Shown: positions 25,422 to 34,010 of the stretch, piece by piece
How the letters are laid out: the number at the start of each line of letters is the position of its first letter
Numbering within the stretch: the stretch's first letter is position 1
Source: Gammaproteobacteria bacterium
Lineage (GTDB): Bacteria > Pseudomonadota > Gammaproteobacteria > Magnimaribacterales > AG-339-G14
DNA: 64,000 bases
Assembly (NCBI GenBank): GCA_003331625.1
Contig: QOPF01000006.1
Location: 19,548-83,547, forward strand
Direction of reading: 5' to 3'
The notes under the pieces: model-generated
What the model saw: only the letters and a program-made list of their open reading frames with translations
The model's database searches: none
What the model was told of the DNA's origin: nothing
Made by a program: the position numbers and the translations under genes

Positions 25422-26300
25422 ATGTTGATAGGTAAAAATCCTCTTAATGAGGCTCCTGAATGGTTTTTAAAAAATATTTCTGACTTGCCAGAAGTTCATT
25501 CTGTGTCAGTCAACAATTCAGAAGTTAAATATTTCCAATGGGGCGACAAAAACAAAAAACCCTTGTTATTGCTGCATGGCTACAATGCCCATTCGCATTG
25601 GTGGGACCACATTGCACCATCTTTAACAGAAAATCATTGTGTTGTTGCGCTAGATTTTTCAGGCATGGGGGACAGTGATAGAAGAGGAGAGTATTCTCAA
25701 GAAGTGTATGCCGATGATATTAAAGGAGTAATTGATGATATGTCTTGGGAAAGTTGTACTTGCATAGCTCATAGCATGGGAGGCTCTGTTGCAACTCTAG
25801 CCTCTTCGATTTATCCAACTATTTTTAATCATCTAATTCTATTAGATTCTATGGTTGTAATTCCTCCAACCGTTGCTGAAAGAATGTCTTCAAATAGACC
25901 TTCTGCTAGATTGGCAGTAGCAAGTCCTGACTTAGAAACAGCGATAGCTAGATTTAGGTTAATGCCTTCCCAACCTTGTAAAGATTATGTTCTTCGTCAT
26001 GTAGCTGAAACATCTTATAAAGAAACTTCAGAAGGTTGGTATTTAAAATCTGATCCCCTAATTCCTAACAGTTACAAATATAATGATCTTCATGATGCTT
26101 TCACAAAAATTTCGTGTTCGCTTGACTTAATCTATGGACAAGCAAGTCAATTAGTAACCCCTGAGGTTTTGGAATATATGAGTTATGTAGGAAATTTAGA
26201 GGAAAAAAATATTCACTGCCTTGCGGGAGCAATGCATCATCTTTTTTTAGATATGCCAGAAGAGTTTGTTAATTTAATTATTAATGTATTGAAACGATGA
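25422..26300 (+). CDS. Alpha/beta hydrolase
   Basis: A 292-residue alpha/beta hydrolase. The oxyanion-hole motif is LLLHGYNAHSHWW, the nucleophile elbow is AHSMGGS, and a late GAMHHLF supplies the catalytic His. LDFSGMGDSDRRGEYS is the usual strand-loop after the oxyanion region. No signal peptide is seen, so it is cytosolic. Substrate is unknown; esterase or lactonase activity on small molecules is typical. It lies between gspN and a second serine hydrolase, overlapping that gene in an ATGA. Confidence 0.8.
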   Translation: MLIGKNPLNEAPEWFLKNISDLPEVHSVSVNNSEVKYFQWGDKNKKPLLLLHGYNAHSHWWDHIAPSLTENHCVVALDFSGMGDSDRRGEYSQEVYADDIKGVIDDMSWESCTCIAHSMGGSVATLASSIYPTIFNHLILLDSMVVIPPTVAERMSSNRPSARLAVASPDLETAIARFRLMPSQPCKDYVLRHVAETSYKETSEGWYLKSDPLIPNSYKYNDLHDAFTKISCSLDLIYGQASQLVTPEVLEYMSYVGNLEEKNIHCLAGAMHHLFLDMPEEFVNLIINVLKR

Positions 26301-27517
26301 CTAAGCCAATCATAGAGGGATTTTGTAATCCTGAATTTGCCGAGTTAGAAAAAATTTTTTCTAAAGCGATACAGTCTGGCTTTGATGATGGAGCAGGCTT
26401 TTCTTTAGAAGTAGAAGGCAAAGAAGTCTTGAACCTTTGGGGAGGTTATTCCGACTCAGCTCATCAAAAGATTTGGAAACAAGATACCTTAGTCAATGTC
26501 TTTTCTGTAACGAAAGCAATGACATCTACTTGTGCTTTACAACTAATTGAATCTGGAAAGTTAAATCCAGATGCTTTAGTTTCAGATTATTGGCCGGAAT
26601 ATGCTTGTGAAGGAAAAGAAGCTACTAAAGTTATTGACTTTTTAACTCATAGAGCAGGAATGTTTGGTTTCCAAAAACCTCTGCCACAGGATTCATGGGA
26701 AGATTGGGATATGATTGTGAATCGTTTAGCCTCGCAAAAACCAATTAGAGAGCCTGGATCAACTCAAGGTTATCATGCAGTAACTTTCGGCTATCTTGTT
26801 GGAGAATTAGTAAGACGCATAGATGGAAGAACTTTAGGAAACTATTTCAAAGAAGAAATAGCAGATAAGTTTGATATAGATTTTATTATTGGTTTAAACG
26901 AAGAAGACATAATTAGATGTGCTGATTTACTCCTATTATCCGGTAAACCAAACCTACTAATTCAATTAATATTAGCCTTACCAAATTGGCTTCTTCCTGA
27001 ACAAATTAAAATAGTTAAGCAGACTTTGAAAAGCAAAGAGTACGCAAAAGCTTTTTTAGAAATAATGGACAACGATGAAAGTGAAAAACTTCCAATGGAT
27101 TATCCCAACTCTAATTCTTGGCGTAAGGCAGAAATACCCGCAGCTAATGGACATGGCACAGCGTCTGGAATATCTAAATTCTTCGGCATATTAGCCAATG
27201 GGGGCTCAAGAGATGGAAAATCTATGCTCTCAGATGAAACAATCTCTCAGGCAACAACTGTAAAAACCTCAGGACCAGATGTAGTTCTTTTTCAAGCTCC
27301 TTATAAATTTGGGCTTGGGTATCAACTAGACGCACCTTTTTCTCCTATAGGAATGAAAGAGGGTATGTTTGGACACACTGGTATTGCTGGAGCTACAGGT
27401 TTTGCTGATTTAAATAAAAAAGTTGGCTTTGGGTTTATAAATAATAGACAACATTCATTGGGCAAGCTTTATAAAACCTCTAATAGTCTCGCAAAAAAGC
27501 TTTACGAAATTCTGTAA
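26297..27517 (+). CDS. Serine hydrolase, beta-lactamase/EstB-like
   Basis: A 406-residue class C beta-lactamase-fold esterase. The SxxK motif is SVTK in VNVFSVTKAMTSTCAL, the Tyr motif is in STQGYHAVTFGYLVGEL, and GHTGIAGATGF occupies the KTG position. ASGISKFFGILANGG is a typical family segment. Without a signal peptide it is likely a cytosolic esterase (EstB or LipL type), not a resistance enzyme. It overlaps the preceding hydrolase by four bases. Confidence 0.85.
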   Translation: MTKPIIEGFCNPEFAELEKIFSKAIQSGFDDGAGFSLEVEGKEVLNLWGGYSDSAHQKIWKQDTLVNVFSVTKAMTSTCALQLIESGKLNPDALVSDYWPEYACEGKEATKVIDFLTHRAGMFGFQKPLPQDSWEDWDMIVNRLASQKPIREPGSTQGYHAVTFGYLVGELVRRIDGRTLGNYFKEEIADKFDIDFIIGLNEEDIIRCADLLLLSGKPNLLIQLILALPNWLLPEQIKIVKQTLKSKEYAKAFLEIMDNDESEKLPMDYPNSNSWRKAEIPAANGHGTASGISKFFGILANGGSRDGKSMLSDETISQATTVKTSGPDVVLFQAPYKFGLGYQLDAPFSPIGMKEGMFGHTGIAGATGFADLNKKVGFGFINNRQHSLGKLYKTSNSLAKKLYEIL

Positions 27518-27526
27518 ACAGTTTTA

Positions 27527-28291
27527 ATGATCGTAGAACCTTACTTTTACTTAATTGCTATTTTTTCTGTTTTTCTTCACGGGATGGGTAAGGGCGGATT
27601 TATTGGAGCAGGGTCTTTTGGATCTTTGTTAGCAATTCCTATGCTTTCTATCTTCATCCCACCTTTTCAAGCCATAGCAATTTTGCTTTTACCATTGATT
27701 TTCATGGATATTGTTACTGTATGGAAGTATCGATGGATGTGGGATTTAAAAATATTAAAATTCATTATTCCTTTAGCCTTTGTTGGAATTATCTTAGGAA
27801 CTCTTTCCTTTAGTTATCTGACAGAAAACAGTATAAGAGTAATCATCGGCTTAATGGCTGTCATTTTTTGTTTAGATTATTACTTAAGAAATAATTCTTC
27901 TGAACCAAAAAAACCATCTGTTTTAGGATCTTATTTTTGGCCATCTTTATCTGGCTTCACGAGCTTTTCAATTCATGCAGGCGGCATACCTCTGAGTTTT
28001 TATTTACTCCCTATGAGATTAGATAGAAGAATTTATGTTGCTACTGCAGGTCTTTTTTATCTATCTATAAATATTTTTAAAATTTTTCCATATGCCTACT
28101 TAGGCCAAATGAATTTTACCAATATTTATACATCTCTATTGTTATTGCCTTTAGCACCATTGGGAGTTTTCGCCGGAGCTTTCTTAGTAAATAAAATAAA
28201 TCAAGATTGGTTCTATCGAATAGGTTATTTTTGTACGCTTATCGCTGGATTAAAGTTAGTTTATGATGGTATCCAAGGATATCTATCATGA
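27527..28291 (+). CDS. TauE/SafE family membrane exporter
   Basis: A 254-residue protein of about eight membrane helices. The conserved repeats GMGKGGFIGAGSFGSLLAIPML and GFTSFSIHAGGIPLSFYLLP are characteristic of the TauE/SafE (UPF0721) family, which is linked to export of sulfite, sulfoacetate or related organic anions. No sulfonate-metabolism gene is adjacent, so the substrate is unknown. Its stop overlaps pdxJ in an ATGA. Confidence 0.85.
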   Translation: MIVEPYFYLIAIFSVFLHGMGKGGFIGAGSFGSLLAIPMLSIFIPPFQAIAILLLPLIFMDIVTVWKYRWMWDLKILKFIIPLAFVGIILGTLSFSYLTENSIRVIIGLMAVIFCLDYYLRNNSSEPKKPSVLGSYFWPSLSGFTSFSIHAGGIPLSFYLLPMRLDRRIYVATAGLFYLSINIFKIFPYAYLGQMNFTNIYTSLLLLPLAPLGVFAGAFLVNKINQDWFYRIGYFCTLIAGLKLVYDGIQGYLS

Positions 28292-29028
28292 CTAAATTAA
28301 GTGTAAATATTAATAAAATAGCTTTGATAAGAAATTCTAGAAAGGGTAACAATCCTTCTCTTGAAGATTTTTCTCTTAAAATTATAGAAGCCGGAGCTCA
28401 TGGTATTACAGTTCATCCCAGACCAGATCAGAGGCATATTAGACCTGAAGACTTATCTGATTTATCAGAGATAACAAAAAAACATAAAGTAGAATTTAAT
28501 ATCGAGGGTAATCCGTATGAAGAAAGATTGGATGATTATCCTGGTTTTTTAAACTTAATTGATTCAATTAATCCTGATCAATGTACTTTAGTTCCAGATG
28601 ATTCTTCTCAATTAACATCGGATCATGGATGGAACATAAATTCTGAACATAATAAATTATCGACGGTTTTAGGCTTTTTAAGGCAAAGTAAAATTAGAAG
28701 CAGCATTTTTGTTGATCCTGATAAATCTCAACTGGATGCTGCAAAAGATATTGGGGTAGATAGAGTAGAACTCTATACAGGACCTTTTGCAGAAGCTTTT
28801 ATAAAAAATGATGAAAAAACTTTATCAACATATCAAGAAGCAATAAGTTATGCCAATGATATATCTTTGGAGTTGAATGCAGGTCATGACTTAAATTTAG
28901 ATAATCTGGCTCTATTACTAAGTTATGGAGATATAAAGGAAGTATCCATTGGTCATGGTTTAATAACAGAAGCTTTAATATACGGAATAGAGAATACTAT
29001 TGAAAAATATATTAAAATAATCCCATGA
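28288..29028 (+). CDS. pdxJ: Pyridoxine 5'-phosphate synthase PdxJ, Bacteroidetes-like variant
   Basis: A 246-residue TIM-barrel enzyme joining 1-deoxyxylulose 5-phosphate and aminoacetone phosphate to give pyridoxine 5'-phosphate. Motifs LSVNINKIALIRNSR, GITVHPRPDQRHIR, EFNIEGNP, CTLVPDDSSQLTS, RVELYTGPFAEA and LNAGHDLNLDN are visible. From memory these agree with Bacteroidetes PdxJ (HPRPDERHIR, EFNIEG, LVPDDPSQ, AGHDLNL) and not with the usual gammaproteobacterial form (VDHVATLR, LREDRRHI, LVPEKR, AGHGL). Function is not in doubt. The lineage mismatch suggests transfer. It is embedded between tauE and grxD by 4-base overlaps. Confidence 0.9.
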   Translation: MTKLSVNINKIALIRNSRKGNNPSLEDFSLKIIEAGAHGITVHPRPDQRHIRPEDLSDLSEITKKHKVEFNIEGNPYEERLDDYPGFLNLIDSINPDQCTLVPDDSSQLTSDHGWNINSEHNKLSTVLGFLRQSKIRSSIFVDPDKSQLDAAKDIGVDRVELYTGPFAEAFIKNDEKTLSTYQEAISYANDISLELNAGHDLNLDNLALLLSYGDIKEVSIGHGLITEALIYGIENTIEKYIKIIP

Positions 29029-29339
29029 ATGTAGAAGAAAAAATAAAATCTCAAATTTCAGATAATAAAATACTTTTGTATATGAAAGGCTCTCCTGATC
29101 AGCCTCAATGTGGTTTTTCCCAAAGAGCTACTCAAGTACTTATGGCATGCGGAAAAGAATTTGCTTTTGTCGATATTTTAACTAATCCTGAGATTAGAGA
29201 AACTTTACCCATAGTTTCAAATTGGCCTACTTTTCCTCAGCTATATGTAAAAGGAGAATTAATTGGTGGCAGTGATATTATTTTTGAAATGTATCAAAAC
29301 GGTGAAATGCAAGAATTAATCGATTCTGTAGAAGATTAA
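29025..29339 (+). CDS. grxD: Monothiol glutaredoxin GrxD
   Basis: A 104-residue CGFS-type glutaredoxin that carries [2Fe-2S] clusters with glutathione. Motifs are LYMKGSPDQPQCGFS, NWPTFPQLYVKGELIGGSDI and a C-terminal YQNGEMQELI. Length and motifs match Escherichia coli Grx4. It overlaps pdxJ by four bases, ends the plus-strand run that begins at gspC, and stands nine bases from the end of a convergent gene. Confidence 0.93.
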   Translation: MNVEEKIKSQISDNKILLYMKGSPDQPQCGFSQRATQVLMACGKEFAFVDILTNPEIRETLPIVSNWPTFPQLYVKGELIGGSDIIFEMYQNGEMQELIDSVED

Positions 29340-29348
29340 TTGTTTCAT

Positions 29349-30335
29349 TTATAATTTAAAATCGAACCCAAATACGAAAGAAAAGTCTGCTGAAGAATTA
29401 ACCTTTAAGTCTTCGGAAAATCCAAAACTAAAATATTTATTTTCTGCATATTCATAAGAAGCACCTAGTCCAATTAAATAATATATATCTCCTAAAGCTT
29501 CTAGATTTGATTTATAAAATGGCTCAAATATTTCTAGATTAAATTTATAAACCAGAGGATTTGATATTTTTTCTGACAAAAAATATTCAGGTTTCCATGA
29601 GACTAAAAGTTTTGTAAAGAGAGTTAGATTCTCTTCTTTTAAAAAAGAATTATTTTTTTCATTAAATAATGATATTCCAAGTAAGGAATTTATAACCACA
29701 TTATCAATTTTATTATTTTTCAAATTAAAAGTAATTCGTCCGTCAATTATGTTATTTCCAAATTTTTTGTTTTTACTTCCTGATGGCAAGTCAATTGTAG
29801 ATATTAAATAGAATCTATTATCCTGTAGATTAAAAAAATTATACTTTGAGGATATTTGTATATCTCCAATTCCGGAATAACTATCCTTTATTAAAGAAAT
29901 GTGTGCTTCATCCTCTAAAGAAAATTGTAATTGATTGTTTTCAAAATATATTCTTGAGCCATCTGAAAGGCCTAATAAGTCATGCCATTGATTTATAGAA
30001 TTATCTAAAAAACCTTTATTGAGACTATAAAAAGGGACTTTTATTTCAAACCCAAGTACGTCGGATACTTTTCTATAATAATTAACAGATAACTGAACAA
30101 TTTCTCCGTCTAAAATTAATTTTTGACTACTTCCTATCTCTTTTACCGCGTAAGAACTATTTTGAATATTTATGCTCAAATTATTTTGATTTTGGTGAGA
30201 TGCCAAAATTTTATTATCAAAATTTGAAAATTGAATCGTAAAAGGATTGAGCGTTGGAAATTCAATAGGTGCATACAAATCAGCTAAAAGAGATAAGCTA
30301 AAAAGTAAGAAAAATGTAAAATGTAATTTGTTAAT
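29349..30335 (-). CDS. DUF3187-like outer-membrane beta-barrel protein, non-canonical start
   Basis: Up to 328 residues. The region after FPTLNPFTIQF, with many short alternating strands and a C-terminal FDFKL, looks like an exported beta-barrel of the DUF3187 type; no function is known. The first normal start codon is a TTG at 30278, but that would begin after the signal peptide. The same frame continues upstream through NKLHFTFFLLFSLSLLA, a textbook signal sequence, to an in-frame stop at 30357-30359. No ATG, GTG or TTG exists on this strand in 30279-30378 in any frame. I therefore place the start at ATT 30333-30335 (MNKLHF...), as in infC; ATA at 30344 or a sequence error are alternatives. 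Confidence 0.65.
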   Translation of the reverse strand: MNKLHFTFFLLFSLSLLADLYAPIEFPTLNPFTIQFSNFDNKILASHQNQNNLSINIQNSSYAVKEIGSSQKLILDGEIVQLSVNYYRKVSDVLGFEIKVPFYSLNKGFLDNSINQWHDLLGLSDGSRIYFENNQLQFSLEDEAHISLIKDSYSGIGDIQISSKYNFFNLQDNRFYLISTIDLPSGSKNKKFGNNIIDGRITFNLKNNKIDNVVINSLLGISLFNEKNNSFLKEENLTLFTKLLVSWKPEYFLSEKISNPLVYKFNLEIFEPFYKSNLEALGDIYYLIGLGASYEYAENKYFSFGFSEDLKVNSSADFSFVFGFDFKL

Positions 30336-30378
30336 AAAAACTATTTTATTCTTTAATTAAATTTATTAAAAATTGTAA

Positions 30379-31557
30379 ATGAAAAAAGTTATTCTGGCTT
30401 ATTCTGGTGGATTAGATACTTCTGTTATTTTGAAATGGCTTCAAGAAGAAAAAAATCTTGAGGTTGTTACTTATACAGCTGATCTTGGCCAAGGCGACAT
30501 ATCAGACGATCTTGAAGAAAAAGCTAAAAATCTTGGCGCTGATAAGGTTGTTGTTGAGGATTTATCAGAAGAATTTATATCGGAGTATGTTTTTCCCATG
30601 TTTCGATGCAACACTATTTTTGAAGGCGAGTATCTTCTTGGAACTGCAATAGCTAGACCTTTAATTGCCAAGAAGTTAGTTGAAATCGGTAAGCAAGAAG
30701 GAACCAATATTATTTGTCATGGCGCAACAGGCAAAGGAAATGATCAAATAAGATTTGAAATTGGCGCTCATGCACTAAATTCAAATATAGAGGTAATTGC
30801 TCCTTGGAGAGAATGGGATATGACTTCAAGGACTGATTTAATGTCTTATTGTAAAAAAAACCAAATTCCTATGGCGGCTTCAAAAGCTGAAGAGCCTCCT
30901 TTTTCTATGGATGAAAATTTATTACATATATCTTATGAAGGCGGTGTTTTAGAAGATCTTAAAAATCCACCTCCTGAAGATATGTGGCTTAATGTTAAGT
31001 CATTAGAGGATGCATCTGAAAAACCAGATGAAGTGACTATTGAATTTTATGAAGGAAATCCAATTTCACTCAATAGTAAAAAATTATCTCCTGCCAATTT
31101 ATTTAGAGGATTAAATGATTTAGGGAGTAAGCATGGTATTGGCAGAATAGATATTGTTGAGTCTAGAGTAACAGGAATGAAATCAAGAGGGTGTTATGAA
31201 ACTCCTGGGGGAACTATTTTACTCAAGGCTAGAAGAGCAATGGAATCATTATGTTTATCAGGATCAGAAATTAAAGAGAAAGATAATTTAGTTCCTGACT
31301 ATGCAGCATTAATTTATGAAGGTTTATGGTGGAGCAATAAAAGATTAGAACTTCAAAAAAATATAGATGAAATTTCAAAAAAAGTGACGGGGCAGGTTTC
31401 CTTGAAACTTTATAAAGGAAATGTAATTTCTCTTGGCAAAGAGAGTACTAATTCTCTATATGATGAGAATAAAGCAAGTTTTGAAGAACAGGGCGGATTT
31501 TCTAATGAGGATATGAAAAATCATATTGAAAGAAATATTTTAGACTTTGATGCTTGA
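30379..31557 (+). CDS. argG: Argininosuccinate synthase
   Basis: A 392-residue ATP-dependent ligase joining citrulline and aspartate in arginine synthesis. The PP-loop is LAYSGGLDTSVILKWL. HGATGKGNDQIRFE and APWREWDM are family signatures, and RGCYETPGGTILLKARRA is the C-terminal multimerisation segment. Length is normal for the short bacterial form. Its promoter must lie in the 43 bases between the DUF3187 start and the ATG, or inside that gene. It is four bases from the end of convergent fabD. Confidence 0.95.
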   Translation: MKKVILAYSGGLDTSVILKWLQEEKNLEVVTYTADLGQGDISDDLEEKAKNLGADKVVVEDLSEEFISEYVFPMFRCNTIFEGEYLLGTAIARPLIAKKLVEIGKQEGTNIICHGATGKGNDQIRFEIGAHALNSNIEVIAPWREWDMTSRTDLMSYCKKNQIPMAASKAEEPPFSMDENLLHISYEGGVLEDLKNPPPEDMWLNVKSLEDASEKPDEVTIEFYEGNPISLNSKKLSPANLFRGLNDLGSKHGIGRIDIVESRVTGMKSRGCYETPGGTILLKARRAMESLCLSGSEIKEKDNLVPDYAALIYEGLWWSNKRLELQKNIDEISKKVTGQVSLKLYKGNVISLGKESTNSLYDENKASFEEQGGFSNEDMKNHIERNILDFDA

Positions 31558-31561
31558 TAGG

Positions 31562-32455
31562 CTATTCAAACAAGCTTAATTTTTCAATATCTTTAATCTT
31601 TCTAGCCATATTTATTATGGTCTTACCAGGACCGGCATCAATCATCAATGACAATCCATTAGTTACTAAATAATTTATAGATTCTCGCCACCTCACAGTA
31701 TTTGTTAACTGATTAACTAAACTTTCTTTTATTACTTCTACATTAGTTGTTGGTTTAGCAAGAACATTTGGAATCACAGGAATAGAAGGCTCTTTAAATT
31801 CTACTTCGTTAAGTAGAGTTGCTAATTTATCTTGAGCTTCTTTAAGCAGATAACAATGAGATGGTACTGACATTTGTACCATTTGTGTTTTAACTCTTTT
31901 ATAGTCATTAACTTCAATGTAATTTTTACAAGCTTCTATTGCGACATTTTTACCTGCTAAAACAGATACACCATCAGCATTATCTGTTGAAAAATTTATT
32001 CTTTCTTCATCATTATTAATTACATCAATCATTTTATGAACATCAGAAATTGGCATATTCAATACAACCAACATTCCTGCTGTTCCTTCAGGCACAGCGC
32101 TTTGCATCAATTTTCCTCGATGATTGACTAACGTCACTGCATCAGAGAGTTGCAAGCAGCCTGTGTAAACAAGTGCAGAATATTCACCAAGAGATAAACC
32201 TGCAGTTATTTCAATTTTTTGATCAATTTTAATAAATTTTGAAACCAGTATGCTGCTAACCAAGATTGATGGCTGAGCAAACTCAGTAAGATTTATTTTA
32301 TTTTCTGGATCCTCTACTAATAATTCTAGTAAATCAAAGTTCAAGGAACTAGAGATTTCATTAACTATATCTTTTGCAGAAGAATTATTTTCAAATAAGT
32401 CATTTAGCATGCCGACTTTTTGGACGCCCTGACCAGGAAATAATAGGGCGTTCAT
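31562..32455 (-). CDS. fabD: Malonyl-CoA:ACP transacylase FabD
   Basis: A 297-residue acyltransferase loading malonate onto ACP. The N-terminus ALLFPGQGVQKVGML is the family hallmark. The nucleophile motif is GLSLGEYSAL (Leu in place of the His of GHSLG), the active-site Arg is in LVNHRGKLMQ, the catalytic His is in SVPSHCYLL, and the closing motif is MIDAGPGKTI. It is remote from the fabG-acpP-fabF cluster at 47.9 kb, where fabD usually sits. It overlaps the upstream hydroxylase gene by four bases. It may be the only fabD of the genome or a dedicated copy. Confidence 0.9.
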   Translation of the reverse strand: MNALLFPGQGVQKVGMLNDLFENNSSAKDIVNEISSSLNFDLLELLVEDPENKINLTEFAQPSILVSSILVSKFIKIDQKIEITAGLSLGEYSALVYTGCLQLSDAVTLVNHRGKLMQSAVPEGTAGMLVVLNMPISDVHKMIDVINNDEERINFSTDNADGVSVLAGKNVAIEACKNYIEVNDYKRVKTQMVQMSVPSHCYLLKEAQDKLATLLNEVEFKEPSIPVIPNVLAKPTTNVEVIKESLVNQLTNTVRWRESINYLVTNGLSLMIDAGPGKTIINMARKIKDIEKLSLFE

Positions 32456-33948
32456 ACTTTTAATGAGAAATTGTCTTCTAAAGACTCAATCATATTAGAA
32501 ACCTCGGAGTTATCACTTACTCCACCGTAGGTATATTTATCCGGCCTTACAAGAATAGTTGAATATTTATTAAATATTCCATCAAGCCTTCCTTCTACAT
32601 CATCTTCTGAGACTATAAATATTGTTTTTATATCAAGAGAATTAGAAATTAATTTAGCCTTTTCCGAAAGGTTCAAATCTTGGTCTTTAGTAATTAATGC
32701 AAAGTTTGATTCGATTACATTATCCATTAGTACTTTCTTATTTTCTCTCATCAATAAAGGCTGAGGAACAGGAATTCCTGAAATCATATCTTGGGGGTCG
32801 CTATAAATTCCTGAAGGGATATGTGGGAAATTAACATCATAACTGGGACCCTTGGGTTCATATTCTTTTCCTTCAGCAGCTGCACAAAATCCTTCAATAA
32901 CCTGACCAATTGTTACAGTTTGTGCCACAGTCCATTTTGCATGTGAATGCCTTTCTTTTTGGTAAGTATCTAAAATATTTTTACTTGCTTTGCCATTAAG
33001 CAAAAGGTCAATTTTCCAGGCAATATTTGCGATATCTTTAATTCCTGTTCCCATTCCAGCACCCATAAATGGCGGCATTTGATGAGCTGCATCTCCTGCA
33101 ATCAAAACATTTCTTTCTCTCCAGCTTTTAGCAATACAAGCATGAAAAGAATAAACTTGAGCTCTTTCTAAGACGGCATTATTTTCATTTATCCAAGGAG
33201 AAAGAAGTTCCCAGACTTTTTCATCCTTTTCTAAATCTTCTGATGTTTCCCCTGGCATCATCTTAAATTCAAATCTCAGATGTCCTCTTCTTCCAGGAAC
33301 ATAAGTTCCAGGTCTTTTAGGATTGCATATTTGCATTGCTTCATTTGTTGGAATGTTTACCTTTTGGGTAAGGTGAGCATCAATTACCAACCATTCTTGG
33401 TTGTATTCAAGATCATCTAAATTCACTTGTAATTTTTTTCTAACAGAGCTACTTGCCCCATCACAGCCTATAAGAAACTTTGTTCTATACTCTTCAGTCC
33501 CACTCGAAGATTTACACTGAAGAGTTACACCATTCTCATCGTCTTTAAAATCTAAAAGTTCAGTTCCTTCTTTAATAGCTACATTTTCTATTGCTTCAAC
33601 AGAAGAGCGAATGAATCCTTCTAATTCAGGTTGATAAAACAAAATTTGATTTGGCCATCCCATAGCTGAAACACCAATTGGTTGGTCTATTGTTTGTATC
33701 GGTTTTAACTCAGCATCACTAAAGTGAACCCTATGAATCTCATTAGAATTTTCAACAACTCTTTCAGCTATTCCCAGTCTATCAAAGGTACGCAATTGTT
33801 CACCATCAGTATTTATTGCTCTAGCAGTAGGCGAAGGTCCGGAATTTTTTTCAATTACTAATACTTTATGACCTAACTTACCCATTAATCCCGCAAAGGT
33901 TGAGCCAACGGGACCGTATCCACAAATTGCTATATCAAATTGTTCCAT
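32452..33948 (-). CDS. FAD-dependent aromatic hydroxylase, MhpA-like
   Basis: A 498-residue class A flavoprotein monooxygenase. The FAD-binding GxGxxG region is ICGYGPVGSTFAGLMGKLG with acidic VIEKN, the DG motif is LIGCDGASSSVRKKL, and the GD motif is VLIAGDAAHQMPPFMGAGMG. The overall pattern resembles 3-(3-hydroxyphenyl)propionate hydroxylases. Substrate is unknown. ATG at 33948 is used instead of a TTG at 33954. It is divergent, by 62 bases, from an extradiol-type dioxygenase gene, which suggests that ring hydroxylation is followed by cleavage. Confidence 0.82.
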   Translation of the reverse strand: MEQFDIAICGYGPVGSTFAGLMGKLGHKVLVIEKNSGPSPTARAINTDGEQLRTFDRLGIAERVVENSNEIHRVHFSDAELKPIQTIDQPIGVSAMGWPNQILFYQPELEGFIRSSVEAIENVAIKEGTELLDFKDDENGVTLQCKSSSGTEEYRTKFLIGCDGASSSVRKKLQVNLDDLEYNQEWLVIDAHLTQKVNIPTNEAMQICNPKRPGTYVPGRRGHLRFEFKMMPGETSEDLEKDEKVWELLSPWINENNAVLERAQVYSFHACIAKSWRERNVLIAGDAAHQMPPFMGAGMGTGIKDIANIAWKIDLLLNGKASKNILDTYQKERHSHAKWTVAQTVTIGQVIEGFCAAAEGKEYEPKGPSYDVNFPHIPSGIYSDPQDMISGIPVPQPLLMRENKKVLMDNVIESNFALITKDQDLNLSEKAKLISNSLDIKTIFIVSEDDVEGRLDGIFNKYSTILVRPDKYTYGGVSDNSEVSNMIESLEDNFSLKV

Positions 33949-34010
33949 AATCAAGCATAAAAAAAATAAAAAATCATTATAATAGTTTTTACGAATTTAA
34001 GGAGATAACA

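Noticed and set aside
26297..27517. Antibiotic-resistance beta-lactamase
   Set aside because: No signal peptide, and the motifs match EstB-type esterases; the same applies to the gene at 39557-40807.
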